Shown here: positions 1-8,041 of the stretch, piece by piece | Layout of the letters: each line of letters begins with the position of its first letter | Position numbering within the stretch: the stretch's first letter is position 1 | Assembly (NCBI RefSeq): GCF_019801215.1 | Contig: NZ_JAHVJO010000003.1 | Location: 248,001 to 312,000, forward strand | DNA length: 64,000 nucleotides | Origin: Fictibacillus nanhaiensis | Lineage (GTDB): Bacteria; Bacillota; Bacilli; Bacillales; Fictibacillaceae | Direction of reading: 5' to 3' | Notes under the pieces: model-generated | The model's input: the letters and a program-made list of their open reading frames with translations, nothing else | What the model was told of the DNA's origin: nothing | Database searches by the model: none | Translations under genes and position numbers: made by a program

Positions 1-26
1 TTAACTTCACATTGTTCACAACGCAT
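1..26 (-). CDS. clpE: ClpE N-terminus (ATP-dependent Clp protease ATPase), truncated by window edge
   Basis: Only the first eight codons are in the window, encoding MRCEQCEV. The CxxC at residues 3-6 matches the start of the N-terminal zinc finger of Bacillus ClpE, a Hsp100 AAA+ unfoldase that works with ClpP on heat-damaged proteins. A ribosome binding site (AGGGGG) lies 8 nt upstream. The decisive support is the promoter, which carries two perfect CtsR operators; clpE is a CtsR-regulon gene with several such boxes in Bacillus subtilis. With so few residues, the identity rests mainly on this regulatory signature. Confidence 0.75.
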
Positions 27-80
27 AATTGTAACCCCCTATTTCGAATTTTTTTGGTATGAGATGGGAAAAAGTTAGAC

Positions 81-142
81 TTTGACTATCTTTGACCAAT
101 CACCTTTAATCATATTATACTTTGACCTTTTTTGACTTTCAA
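81..142 (-). promoter_or_regulatory. clpE promoter with two CtsR operators
   Basis: On the minus strand, TTGAAA (142-137) and TATAAT (119-114) are separated by exactly 17 nt, a near-consensus sigma-A promoter. Two heptamer direct repeats fit the CtsR consensus RGTCAAA-NAN-RGTCAAA: AGTCAAA-AAA-GGTCAAA (137-121) fills the spacer, and GGTCAAA-GAT-AGTCAAA (97-81) sits just downstream of the -10. CtsR bound there would block RNA polymerase; heat stress would relieve it. Confidence 0.93.
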
Positions 143-173
143 GTATTTTGTTTTGTCCTTGCAAAAACAACAA

Positions 174-200
174 AAGAGATGAGCTCTTAACTCATCTCTT
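174..200 (-). terminator. Rho-independent terminator of the BsuPI-domain lipoprotein gene
   Basis: A perfect 10-bp stem (AAGAGATGAG/CTCATCTCTT) with a 7-nt loop lies 7 nt past the stop codon of the 208..744 gene and is followed on the minus strand by a T-rich run. Confidence 0.85.
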
Positions 201-207
201 CCCTAAA

Positions 208-744
208 TCAGTTCCAATTAAAAGTAATTTTTTGACGATGATCTTCTGATTCCCCTTTTGGAGTCAGCCAAACCTCTAATTCATACGTACCAGGTTCTAA
301 ATCTTTCACTAGAATATCCTGCTTAAATGTATCTCCCTGCCTTAACTTCAATGAAGATAACACTTGCATGAACATATGATTCTTTGAATATTGATAAACG
401 ATCTTACCATTTTTATCCTTGATTACATAATCAAACTTTTGGCTTGTAGAAAATTGATAAACTTTTTCTTTTTCTGTTTGATTCTTTAGTACATAACGAA
501 ACAGAATCCCTTTATCACTCTGTGGTTCCAGTTCTTTCAGCGATGATTCGATACTGCCTGCCACTATTCCGTTCTGACCTTCTTCTGGCCGCTTTTTCTC
601 TTCCTCTTGTTTCCCGTCACCCATTACCGGTTCTTCTCTCCCCTCGGATTGGTTTGAGCTGTTTTCCTTCCCACAGCCCGATATGGCTATCGTGATACAT
701 ATTGTTAAAAGTATAACATGTATAACCTTGATCCGTTTTGGCAC
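208..744 (-). CDS. BsuPI-domain lipoprotein
   Basis: A 178-residue secreted lipoprotein. The start is placed at a GTG because AGGTG lies 6 nt upstream of it; an in-frame ATG at 789 has no such site and would put 15 polar residues before the signal peptide. From the GTG the protein begins PKRIKV, then a hydrophobic stretch and a lipobox ending ISGC. A low-complexity Glu/Lys/Gly linker follows. The C-terminal ~100 residues resemble the BsuPI domain (named after the intracellular proteinase inhibitor of B. subtilis): KVYQFSTSQKFDYVIKD and a final GTYELEVWLTPKG strand. Function on the cell surface is unknown; BsuPI domains are all-beta folds, and inhibition of a protease is only a possibility. 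Confidence 0.75.
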   Translation of the reverse strand: MPKRIKVIHVILLTICITIAISGCGKENSSNQSEGREEPVMGDGKQEEEKKRPEEGQNGIVAGSIESSLKELEPQSDKGILFRYVLKNQTEKEKVYQFSTSQKFDYVIKDKNGKIVYQYSKNHMFMQVLSSLKLRQGDTFKQDILVKDLEPGTYELEVWLTPKGESEDHRQKITFNWN

Positions 745-856
745 TTTTATCACCTCATTGTTAGTTTGGGCATTTATGCGGATTTTCATGTTAAAAAAGG
801 ATTTTTGATGGTGAATATGTAAAATAGAACTATACGATCAATGGGAGCGTGATTTC

Positions 857-2233
857 TTGAATACTTTACATACTGATCTATTACTTGAAATGAAAAAACG
901 CACATCCGAAAAACGGGCTACTCAAAATACAACCATCCTTCAGCAGCATAGCTGTGATGAATCTTATCACACTCCAGTCTTGCCTGATGTCGTTGTTTAT
1001 CCTTCCTCAGCAGAAGAAATCTCTTCTATACTGTCATTCGCAACAGAACATCAAATTCCTGTCGTACCTTTTGGGGCAGGGTCAAGTCTTGAAGGGCACT
1101 GCATCCCCGTAAGAGGAGGCATCTCTCTAAATTTTCAAGAAATGAATCACATCTTGGAGATCCGTGCGGATGATTTTTTAGTAAAAGTACAACCTGGTGT
1201 AACACGGACACAATTGAATCTTGCATTAAAAAAGTACGGATTGTTCTTTCCCGTTGATCCTGGGGCAGATGCAACAATCGGCGGAATGGCAGCTACAAAT
1301 GCGAGTGGAACAACAAGTGTTAAATACGGGATCATGCGGGATCAAGTAAGAAACCTGCAAGTTGTTTTAGCAGATGGAACTATCATTCAAACTGGTGGAT
1401 TAGCTGCTAAATCCTCAGCAGGCTACCACCTGACGAGTCTGTTTGTAGGTTCAGAAGGAACGCTTGGCGTGTTTACTGAAATCACATTAAAAGTGTACGG
1501 CATTCCAGAATCACTGCTAGCTGCACGGTGTACATTCCCTACGGTTCAATCAGCTGTTCATGCAGCATCAGCTGTACTAAGTTCTGGTACAGGAATCGCC
1601 CGGTTAGAGCTTGTAGATGAACGTTCTATCGTTCAAGTGAATAAAAATAGCGATACTTCCTATACAGAATTGCCTACTCTTTTCTTGGAGTTCCATGGAA
1701 ACCCGGCTAGTGTTACGTATGAGGCTTCCTTAACTCAAGAACTGCTTGAAAGTTACGGAGGGTTGGAATGGGTGGAAGAACGAGATTCTAAAGCACGAGC
1801 AAAGCTATGGGAAGCACGACACCATTTAGCTTATGCATTTAAGCATGGATACCCTGGTAAGTCGATGATGTTTACCGATGTTTGCCTCCCTTTATCCGAG
1901 CTATCAGGTGCAATCGTACATGCAAGAGAAACAATGGATGCCCTGGGAGTACCTGGCGCTGTCTTAGGCCATGTGGGTGACGGAAATTTCCATGCCATAC
2001 TCATGTACGACCCCTCAATTGATGCTGAAAAGGAAAAGGCAGACATCGTAAACGCAAGCATTGTTGAGTACGCTCTAAAAAAAGGCGGTACTTGTACAGG
2101 AGAACATGGCATCGGAATAGGTAAAGCTAAATATTTGGCGAGTGAGCATGCGGACACACTTCCGATTATGGCAGGAATAAAAAAACAATTAGATCCAAAT
2201 GGTATTTTGAATCCAGGTAAAATCATACTATAG
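857..2233 (+). CDS. FAD-linked oxidase of the GlcD / D-lactate dehydrogenase family
   Basis: A 458-residue flavoprotein starting at TTG with GGGAG 8 nt upstream. The FAD_binding_4 (PCMH) domain spans about residues 40-215, with the FAD-contacting stretches VPFGAGSSLEGH and PGADATIGGMAATNASG. The FAD-oxidase C-terminal domain follows (about 220-455), with the HVGDGNFH and CTGEHGIGIGK motifs that bind the carboxylate substrate in this family. It most likely oxidises a 2-hydroxy acid such as D-lactate or glycolate and passes electrons to the quinone pool. No Fe-S partner (GlcF) or GlcE gene lies nearby, which favours a stand-alone D-lactate dehydrogenase-like enzyme over a glycolate oxidase subunit. 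Substrate is not determined by the sequence. Confidence 0.88.
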   Translation: MNTLHTDLLLEMKKRTSEKRATQNTTILQQHSCDESYHTPVLPDVVVYPSSAEEISSILSFATEHQIPVVPFGAGSSLEGHCIPVRGGISLNFQEMNHILEIRADDFLVKVQPGVTRTQLNLALKKYGLFFPVDPGADATIGGMAATNASGTTSVKYGIMRDQVRNLQVVLADGTIIQTGGLAAKSSAGYHLTSLFVGSEGTLGVFTEITLKVYGIPESLLAARCTFPTVQSAVHAASAVLSSGTGIARLELVDERSIVQVNKNSDTSYTELPTLFLEFHGNPASVTYEASLTQELLESYGGLEWVEERDSKARAKLWEARHHLAYAFKHGYPGKSMMFTDVCLPLSELSGAIVHARETMDALGVPGAVLGHVGDGNFHAILMYDPSIDAEKEKADIVNASIVEYALKKGGTCTGEHGIGIGKAKYLASEHADTLPIMAGIKKQLDPNGILNPGKIIL

Positions 2234-2293
2234 TATGGAAACGAAAGGCTTGTTAGGGTCGTATCAATCGTCAAACATTAGGAGGTCTTTGTC

Positions 2294-2614
2294 ATGATTG
2301 TGGTCACAACTGAAAATATTAAAGGCTATGAAATTAAAGAGGTAAAAGGCTCTGCTTTTGGAGTTGTAGTTCGAGCAAGGGGAATCGGCGGCGACATTAT
2401 GGCAGGACTTCGTGGAATAATGGGCGGAGAAATAAAAGAATATACATCAATGCTTGAAGATGCCCGTAAACAAGCGGTTGATCGGATGGTAAAAAACGCT
2501 TCTGAAATGGGTGCTAACTGCATTATCATGATGCGCTTTGATTCTGGTGAAATGGGCAATAACATGAGTGAGATTGTTGCTTATGGTACTGCTGTGGTTG
2601 CTGAAAAACTATGA
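2294..2614 (+). CDS. YbjQ family (UPF0145) protein
   Basis: A 106-residue protein with a clear AGGAGG site ahead of the ATG. It matches the YbjQ/UPF0145 family along its whole length: the GYEIKEVKGSAFGVVVRARG start, the GGEIKEYTSMLEDARKQAVDRM helix and the GANCIIMMRFDSG strand. Members form pentameric rings in known structures and have been called heavy-metal binding, but no conserved Cys/His cluster is present here beyond a single Cys, so metal binding is not supported. It overlaps the next gene by 4 nt (ATGA), so the two are likely translationally coupled. Confidence 0.9.
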   Translation: MIVVTTENIKGYEIKEVKGSAFGVVVRARGIGGDIMAGLRGIMGGEIKEYTSMLEDARKQAVDRMVKNASEMGANCIIMMRFDSGEMGNNMSEIVAYGTAVVAEKL

Positions 2615-2841
2615 CAGCTATCAGCATACTCATCGGCTGGCAAGCAATCTCGTTTATTGTTTTAGTTGTATTATTTATTATCTCATGGACCTATTTCGAC
2701 AAACGCTATAAAAAAAGCGAAACGAAAGTGCCTACAGGCTATATTTGGACAGAAGAAATCTCCATCGACCCCACCACGGGTAAAAAAGAACGCGTTTATT
2801 ATAACCCTGATACAGGGGAGAGGTTTTATAAGGAAGAATAG
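2611..2841 (+). CDS. Small membrane protein coupled to YbjQ
   Basis: A 76-residue protein whose ATG overlaps the YbjQ stop codon. Residues 5-27 form one membrane segment; the remainder is charged and ends in a conserved-looking region (GYIWTEEISIDPTTGKKERVYYNPDTG), which I recognise as common in small Bacillus proteins but cannot name. The overlap and the shared downstream terminator argue that it is a real gene and works with the YbjQ protein, perhaps as its membrane anchor; that role is inference. Confidence 0.75.
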   Translation: MTAISILIGWQAISFIVLVVLFIISWTYFDKRYKKSETKVPTGYIWTEEISIDPTTGKKERVYYNPDTGERFYKEE

Positions 2842-2851
2842 ATCAGGATGA

Positions 2852-2888
2852 AACCCAAAAGAAAAATGCTTTTGGGTTGTTTTGTTTT
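2852..2888 (+). terminator. Rho-independent terminator of the YbjQ pair
   Basis: Ten-bp stem AACCCAAAAG/CTTTTGGGTT with a 7-nt loop, followed by GTTTTGTTTTT; begins 10 nt after the stop codon. Confidence 0.9.
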
Positions 2889-2930
2889 TATAAATAACGC
2901 ATTTATCATTTCCGGCAAACCGCAAAACAT

Positions 2931-2981
2931 AAAAAAAGCCGGCTTCAAAAGATTACATGTTGTAATCATTTCTTGTCGGCT
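2931..2981 (-). terminator. Terminator of the cheW-MCP operon
   Basis: On the minus strand an AGCCG/CGGCT outer stem and a perfect GATTAC/GTAATC inner stem are followed by seven T. It lies just past the MCP stop codon. Confidence 0.7.
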
Positions 2982-2991
2982 GATAATCCTT

Positions 2992-4680
2992 CTATACTTT
3001 AAACTTATTTATCGCTTCATTCATCTCTTCAGCTAACTGTGATAGCGCATTTGAGGATGAAGAGATTTCTTCCATGCTTGCAAGCTGTTCTTCTGCTGAT
3101 GCAGAAACTTCTTGAGTTGATGAGGCTGCCGTTTCAGCCATTGAGGAGATTACATCGATCGATCCCACTACTTGTTCAGTACTGGCAGACATTTGCTGTG
3201 TAGCTGCCGAAACATCTTCCACTTGGCTTGAAACTTCGGCAACACTTTCGTATAAGCTCTTAAACGCTTCACCTGAGCGGTATACAAGTTCTCTGCCTCC
3301 AGTAACTTCTTCTGTGCCTAACTCCATCGCTTCTACTGCTTTTTCTGTCAGCTCCTGAATACTTGAGATTAATTGGCCAATCTGCTGTGCAGATGCCGAC
3401 GATTGTACTGCTAGTTTTCGTACTTCATCAGCTACTACTGCGAATCCTCTTCCTTGTTCGCCAGCTCGAGCTGCTTCAATAGCTGCATTTAAAGCAAGCA
3501 GATTGGTCTGTCCTGAGATATCTGTAATTACATCTACAATATTTGTAATTTCCTGTGATTGATTTCCTAAATTCTTTACCACTTGAGAGGTATTCGTGAT
3601 GGACGTATGGATGGCATCCATTTGTCCAATCGTCTTTTGAATGGTTTCATTTCCGCCTTCTGCTACATGTAAAGATCTTGAAGAAGATTCTGACATGTTT
3701 TGCATGCTGACTGCGATCTGCTGAATACCTGCAGAAAGCTGATTCATCGCTTCTACGATGTCTTCAACCGTTCGCACTTGTTCCTGCGAACCACCTGCAA
3801 CTTCTTGAATCGTGGTAGCAATCTGTTCTGTTGCCAAACTTGTCTGCTCTGCACTCGCTGTCAGCTCTTCTGATGAGGCTGCAACTTGCTCTGAAGTAGC
3901 TCTAACTTGTCTGATGAGGGTAGCAAGGTTCATTCCCATATGATTGATCCCGTCTGCAAGCATGCCTATCTCATCTTTGTTCTTCACTTTAATAGGATCC
4001 ATTGTCAGATCTCCATCTGCAATGTCGTTTAACATTTCTGCCATTTGTACAACAGGTCTAGAAATCATACGGGAGATGGCAAATCCGATCGCAACTGATG
4101 CCAAAACAATAATGATACCTAAAATAGTGACGATGGAGATCACTTTGCCTTCAGCAGCATGAACAACAATAATACCTTCATCCATTAAATTAGACTGTCT
4201 TTGGGCCATTTCTTTCGTAACATTACGCATCTCCCTCCCTATTGGAAAAAGAGAACTTTTGGCATATTCATTAGCGGCTTCCATACTGCTGGTCGAATTT
4301 GTTAAAACTCTCTCAGACTCATTTTTGTAGTCTGTATTTAACGCTTGAATTTTTTCTAATCTTTGTTTGTCCGCATCCACTTTCACGAGTTTCATGGTGC
4401 TTGCAACAAGTGAATTAATTTTCTCTGTTGACTCTATTAGTTTTGCTTTGCTGTCTGAAGACTGTTCAAGCAAAAACTCCCGAACACTGTTATTCTGTAT
4501 GGTCGACTGCAGCTCCATCTCTTTTGCATTCTTAAAGATGACGGCTCTTCTGTCTAATAATTCATTATACGTACCTTGCATGTCCTGTAAGAAATAAAAG
4601 AAAATTCCGCATGTAGCCGCGAATAATAGGGCAACTGTCAAAAAAGAACCGACTAATTTTTTTCTTAACGTTAACTTCAT
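2992..4680 (-). CDS. Methyl-accepting chemotaxis protein, 4-helix-bundle sensor type
   Basis: A 562-residue chemoreceptor. The start is set at the ATG of MKLTLRKKL, which has AGAGGTGG 4 nt upstream; an in-frame start seven codons earlier overlaps the cheW stop and lacks a site. Membrane segments at about 10-31 and 179-202 flank an all-helical extracellular region with no cache signature, consistent with a 4HB_MCP sensor. HAMP follows (about 203-256), then a long signalling coiled coil whose hairpin tip contains [20 protein letters not shown] and [15 protein letters not shown]. It sits directly behind a CheW gene, so the two probably form a dedicated signalling unit. Ligand unknown. Confidence 0.92.
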   Translation of the reverse strand: MKLTLRKKLVGSFLTVALLFAATCGIFFYFLQDMQGTYNELLDRRAVIFKNAKEMELQSTIQNNSVREFLLEQSSDSKAKLIESTEKINSLVASTMKLVKVDADKQRLEKIQALNTDYKNESERVLTNSTSSMEAANEYAKSSLFPIGREMRNVTKEMAQRQSNLMDEGIIVVHAAEGKVISIVTILGIIIVLASVAIGFAISRMISRPVVQMAEMLNDIADGDLTMDPIKVKNKDEIGMLADGINHMGMNLATLIRQVRATSEQVAASSEELTASAEQTSLATEQIATTIQEVAGGSQEQVRTVEDIVEAMNQLSAGIQQIAVSMQNMSESSSRSLHVAEGGNETIQKTIGQMDAIHTSITNTSQVVKNLGNQSQEITNIVDVITDISGQTNLLALNAAIEAARAGEQGRGFAVVADEVRKLAVQSSASAQQIGQLISSIQELTEKAVEAMELGTEEVTGGRELVYRSGEAFKSLYESVAEVSSQVEDVSAATQQMSASTEQVVGSIDVISSMAETAASSTQEVSASAEEQLASMEEISSSSNALSQLAEEMNEAINKFKV

Positions 4681-4693
4681 ACGCCACCTCTTC

Positions 4694-5134
4694 TTATACA
4701 TTTCTGTTTTTAAAAATGACAGGGCAATTCAAAACGATAATTAATTGATCGTTTTGTTTGGCAACACCCTGAATCAACGAATCTTCTTGTTGATTAAAGC
4801 TCCCTGGTGACTGTATCATGTCGGATTGAATATCGATAACATCTGTTGCGGCTTCGGTCAACAGTCCTAAATATCCTTGCTCATTTTGCAAAACAACAAT
4901 TCTAGATGCCTCTGTTACCTTGGCTTTTGCGCTTCCGAGAAGTTGACCAAAGTCAATGATCGGAATAATGTTCCCTCTTAAGTGAATGACTCCTAGTACT
5001 TCTTGAGGCATTTCAGGCATAGGCGTTATATCTAAAACACGTTCGATTGATGCAACATGGTTGATAGGAAGCCCATATTCTTCTTCGCCTGCTTTAACGA
5101 TAACCATTTTCAACATTTGAGTGCTAAGCGACAT
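4694..5134 (-). CDS. CheW-like chemotaxis coupling protein
   Basis: A 146-residue CheW-domain protein. The start is set at the ATG of MSLSTQML, with AAGGAG 8 nt upstream; an upstream in-frame ATG at 5182 would add 16 residues and falls in the promoter region. The CheW fold is visible in [25 protein letters not shown], the [25 protein letters not shown] core and the final NQLIIVLNC strand. CheW proteins link chemoreceptors to the CheA kinase. The chemoreceptor gene starts 13 nt downstream, so they are co-transcribed, probably from the sigma-D-like promoter at 5195-5222. Confidence 0.9.
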   Translation of the reverse strand: MSLSTQMLKMVIVKAGEEEYGLPINHVASIERVLDITPMPEMPQEVLGVIHLRGNIIPIIDFGQLLGSAKAKVTEASRIVVLQNEQGYLGLLTEAATDVIDIQSDMIQSPGSFNQQEDSLIQGVAKQNDQLIIVLNCPVIFKNRNV

Positions 5135-5194
5135 TTCACTTACTCCTTCTCTAGGTATTTCGAAATTATACGATAGTCTCATGTCCCATCCTAT

Positions 5195-5222
5195 TTATCG
5201 GTTATGTATAAGGAATCTTTTA
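5195..5222 (-). promoter_or_regulatory. Candidate sigma-D promoter for cheW-MCP
   Basis: On the minus strand TAAA (5222-5219) and ACCGATAA (5202-5195) are spaced by 16 nt, close to the sigma-D consensus TAAA-N15-GCCGATAT of motility genes. The same arrangement occurs ahead of the second chemoreceptor gene at 45293-45320, which strengthens the reading. Confidence 0.55.
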
Positions 5223-5272
5223 GTAAGAATTTCTTGCTTTTAAACGTTAATAAAAATATTTTTGACCACATA

Positions 5273-5306
5273 AAAACCGCCTGAGCACTTTAATGCTCAG
5301 ACGGCT
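5273..5306 (-). terminator. Terminator of the metallophosphoesterase gene
   Basis: Minus-strand hairpin GCCGTCTGAGCA/TGCTCAGGCGG followed by TTTTT, 14 nt past the stop codon. Confidence 0.9.
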
Positions 5307-5319
5307 GTAACTTACACTC

Positions 5320-7080
5320 TTAACGTTTTACGTCAATGTTCTTCGTGCTGTTAGCTGGAATCGTAACTTTTACTTCTACAAATTGCTTTGTTCCATAAAG
5401 TTGTGTTTCGATGACTTCTCCAGCAGAAGCTGTGTAAGTCCCTTGTTTCATGTAGAAAGGAATATTGACTGTTATTGGTTTGCTTAGACGATTTGTCACG
5501 GTTGCTGTTTGTGTGACTTGTGATCCATCATTTGGCAGCTTAAAGCTGTTTTCAAATGACACAACTCCCGCGGATGTGTTTCCATTTTCATATACAGGCA
5601 TTGATTTATCAGGACCTTCAAACACATATGAGCCAAACTTGTCGCTTGCAGGATCTTTCTCAAATATTCGATATCCTACCCATGGCTTGGCTGATAATTC
5701 GATTGAAGCAGTCGTTGAATATAGAATGCCGTCTTGTTCTGTAATGTTATCAATATGCGTGTGTCCATGAAGAGAGATATCTACATTATTTTGTTTCATA
5801 ATATCAATCAACTCGTGTGAACCTTCTCCATGCCACTGTTGATCATATTCAATGCCTAGTTTTTCACCTTTTGTGAGCGTAGTTAAGCTCTGAGGATCAT
5901 GCTGAGCATCATATTCTTTCCAGTATTCAACTACATTTGGGTCAGAGGTTGGCCAAATATCACGGTCACGCCAGATTGGATTATGATGAGAGAATAATCC
6001 CTTCGTTTGACCAGGTTCTGCAGTTGCCTTATTATCGGCTAAATCCTTCTTAATCCATTCCATCTGTTGATCACGAATCTGTCCGCCCCATGTTGGTACT
6101 GAAAGTGTTCCGTGTCCTTGACGGTCAAACTTATGCCAGTCATATGAATTATATCCGATCATATGTGCATACGGACCATAGTCAAATGAGAAATATTGAG
6201 GTCCGAAATATTGTTCCCAATATTTTGCACCGTCTGCTAGAGTTGCATCTTGAGCATAATAATCATGGTTACCTGGTACGAGGTAAACAGGAACATTCAA
6301 TTGTTTGAGCATGCGATATGTTTCTTCATATTCATAAATATATTCCTGGGGGTTCATCTGTCCAAACATTAAATCACCAGTTACTACTACAAAATCAGGC
6401 TTTAACAGATTTACTTGTTTAATTGTTTTTTGAAGATACAACCATCTCTTAGATTTATCCGGATCCCACATTCCCGCTTCTGTAGCATTATTTGGGTCTG
6501 CAATGTTACGAGGTGAACCAACATGAGTGTCGGTGAGATGCATAAACGTGAAATCTTTCTTAAACTCTTTTACAACTTTTACAGAGTTAGGTTCATCGTC
6601 TGTAATTCGTGTTCCATCTCCGGTATAAGTAACTTGAAGGTCAAATAATTCTTCTGGCACACCTTCTGGGATAGTCACTGTAACATCATAAATGGAAGAG
6701 CTGTTTTTCCAGTGTGATGAGCCTTTTTTTACATTCTTTACAGGTAATTTAAAAGTTCCATCTACTTTTGTAGCTTCCGTAGGATTTAATGAAACATCCC
6801 ATCCAGCTGGTTCTTTTCCTTTTGTATCTACTTTTACAGTTAAATCTGAACCGTTTTTCTTAATTGCTGGCGTTGCCATAAGGGGGTAAATAATATTCTC
6901 CACTTTTGGATCTAAGGAAATATTAGGAACTTCGTCCGTGAAATGAGTGGTATTTCCTATTCCGCCGTCTGCCTTATCTATGCCAGATAATTCAGCATGA
7001 GCTTGTCCTGCTGGAATGGTTAGCACGGAGGCAATGGCGAATGCTGTTAACTTCGTTTTCCAACTGGTGTTTGATCTCAT
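5320..7080 (-). CDS. Secreted calcineurin-like metallophosphoesterase
   Basis: A 586-residue exported enzyme. The ATG of MRSNTSWKTK is preferred because GGGAG lies 8 nt upstream; a GTG three codons earlier overlaps that site. A signal peptide ends near AGQAHA. An N-terminal beta domain is followed by the phosphoesterase core (about 170-450) with the metal-binding motifs DTHVG, GDLMFG, GNHDY, a SHH motif and GHTH. The C-terminal ~120 residues look like one more beta domain. It hydrolyses a phosphomonoester or diester outside the cell; substrate not determined. Short direct repeats lie in the promoter region (7141-7189). Confidence 0.88.
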   Translation of the reverse strand: MRSNTSWKTKLTAFAIASVLTIPAGQAHAELSGIDKADGGIGNTTHFTDEVPNISLDPKVENIIYPLMATPAIKKNGSDLTVKVDTKGKEPAGWDVSLNPTEATKVDGTFKLPVKNVKKGSSHWKNSSSIYDVTVTIPEGVPEELFDLQVTYTGDGTRITDDEPNSVKVVKEFKKDFTFMHLTDTHVGSPRNIADPNNATEAGMWDPDKSKRWLYLQKTIKQVNLLKPDFVVVTGDLMFGQMNPQEYIYEYEETYRMLKQLNVPVYLVPGNHDYYAQDATLADGAKYWEQYFGPQYFSFDYGPYAHMIGYNSYDWHKFDRQGHGTLSVPTWGGQIRDQQMEWIKKDLADNKATAEPGQTKGLFSHHNPIWRDRDIWPTSDPNVVEYWKEYDAQHDPQSLTTLTKGEKLGIEYDQQWHGEGSHELIDIMKQNNVDISLHGHTHIDNITEQDGILYSTTASIELSAKPWVGYRIFEKDPASDKFGSYVFEGPDKSMPVYENGNTSAGVVSFENSFKLPNDGSQVTQTATVTNRLSKPITVNIPFYMKQGTYTASAGEVIETQLYGTKQFVEVKVTIPANSTKNIDVKR

Positions 7081-7140
7081 ATCCTGCACTCCCTTTTTTC
7101 AAAGTAAAAACACTTACCCTACTAAAGTAACAGGACAATG

Positions 7141-7189
7141 TAAATATAAAATGACAGAGATATTACAGCAGTTTAAATATAAAATAACA
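7141..7189. repeat. Two-copy 16-bp direct repeat upstream of the phosphoesterase gene
   Basis: TAAATATAAAATGACA (7141-7156) and TAAATATAAAATAACA (7174-7189) differ at one position and start 33 bp apart, about three helical turns. They lie 60-110 bp upstream of the phosphoesterase start, where an activator such as a phosphate-response regulator could bind. I could not fit them convincingly to the PhoP consensus. Confidence 0.6.
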
Positions 7190-7214
7190 AGGAAATTACA
7201 ATCATCGAAATATC

Positions 7215-7667
7215 TTATGAAGACTTAATTTCTTCCAAGCGTTTTATAGCTTCTTCTTTATCAAATGAACTGTAAATGCGATGATCATTTTTATCTAGTA
7301 TGCGAAAATGCTGGCTGATGATATTTTGCTGAAGCTTGCATCCTTCATGGGAAAGAACTTCCTTCCACCAGACATGCCCGCCCCACGTTTTTTCTTTTGG
7401 TCTCGCTACATACTCGTGCACAATAACTTCCAATACATCTAGAGGATCGCCACCAAGAGAGTTGTAAAGAATCTCTGAATTTCTAAAAAGTGCACATAGT
7501 GCAACAATTACTGTCCAGCTCGCTTTTATTCTTTCCTTTTCGATCTGAACAAGCGTCTTTTTTGAGATTCCTAAAATATCTGCCATCTTATCCTGCGTGT
7601 ATCCCCGTTCTGTTCGAACAAGTTTAATCTTCCCTGTTAACAGATTGACAATTTCATTCTGTGTCAT
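7215..7667 (-). CDS. XRE-family transcriptional regulator
   Basis: A 150-residue protein with an N-terminal helix-turn-helix at about residues 10-65: GKIKLVRTERGYTQDKMADILG followed by the recognition helix region SKKTLVQIEKER. The remaining ~85 residues are unlike common ligand-binding domains; they contain a GGDPLDVLEVI stretch and a Trp-rich WGGHVWWKEVL segment. AAAGGAG lies 7 nt upstream of the start. It stands between the terminator at 7706-7740 and the phosphoesterase gene, so it may regulate the latter or itself. Target unknown. Confidence 0.85.
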   Translation of the reverse strand: MTQNEIVNLLTGKIKLVRTERGYTQDKMADILGISKKTLVQIEKERIKASWTVIVALCALFRNSEILYNSLGGDPLDVLEVIVHEYVARPKEKTWGGHVWWKEVLSHEGCKLQQNIISQHFRILDKNDHRIYSSFDKEEAIKRLEEIKSS

Positions 7668-7705
7668 CTGAGAATCTCCTTTTATCTTTTTAGTAACATT
7701 TTACA

Positions 7706-7740
7706 CAAAAAAGCTCCTTTCAACAAAATCGAAAGGAGCT
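7706..7740 (-). terminator. Terminator after the 83-residue protein gene
   Basis: Perfect 10-bp stem AGCTCCTTTC/GAAAGGAGCT with a 10-nt loop and a TTTTTTG tail on the minus strand; it begins directly at the stop codon of the gene at 7741. Confidence 0.93.
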
Positions 7741-7989
7741 CTAACTATATGTGTAAGGTTCCCAATGTGCGAGATCATACAGACCAGCGTTGATGCGGCT
7801 GCTCTCACCTTCAATGACAGAAAGAAGTTCGGTTGGCAGCTGTTCATGGTGTTTAGACACATCCACTTGATCGTTTGGTGATGAGATTAGGACGGTAAAT
7901 AATTTTTTATTCTCCATATTCATACCGTGTACATGAATGTAATTTAAATTTTTTATCCGATATACAAAAAAGATTCGATATTTTTCCAC
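7741..7989 (-). CDS. Small protein of unknown function
   Basis: About 82 residues, no recognised family. It is basic and aromatic at the N-terminus (EKYRIFFVYRIKNLNYIHVHG), then has a polar, acidic C-terminal half (SSPNDQVDVSKHHEQLP) ending in WEPYTYS. The start is uncertain: the GTG at 7989 has GGGAG about 10 nt upstream, while an in-frame GTG at 7998 lies only 1-2 nt behind that site. A CCACACT/AGTGTGG stem-loop (7995-8019) overlaps the ribosome binding site. It lies downstream of the PAS kinase with no terminator between, so the two are probably co-transcribed. Confidence 0.6.
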   Translation of the reverse strand: MEKYRIFFVYRIKNLNYIHVHGMNMENKKLFTVLISSPNDQVDVSKHHEQLPTELLSVIEGESSRINAGLYDLAHWEPYTYS

Positions 7990-8041
7990 GTTTCCCACAC
8001 TCCCTTATTGACAGTGTGGTCTCTTTTTGTGTTCGATAAAC

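Noticed and set aside
7090-7190. PhoP (Pho box) binding site before the phosphoesterase gene
   Set aside because: TTAACA-like hexamers occur but not at the required 11-bp repeat; only the direct repeats are reported.
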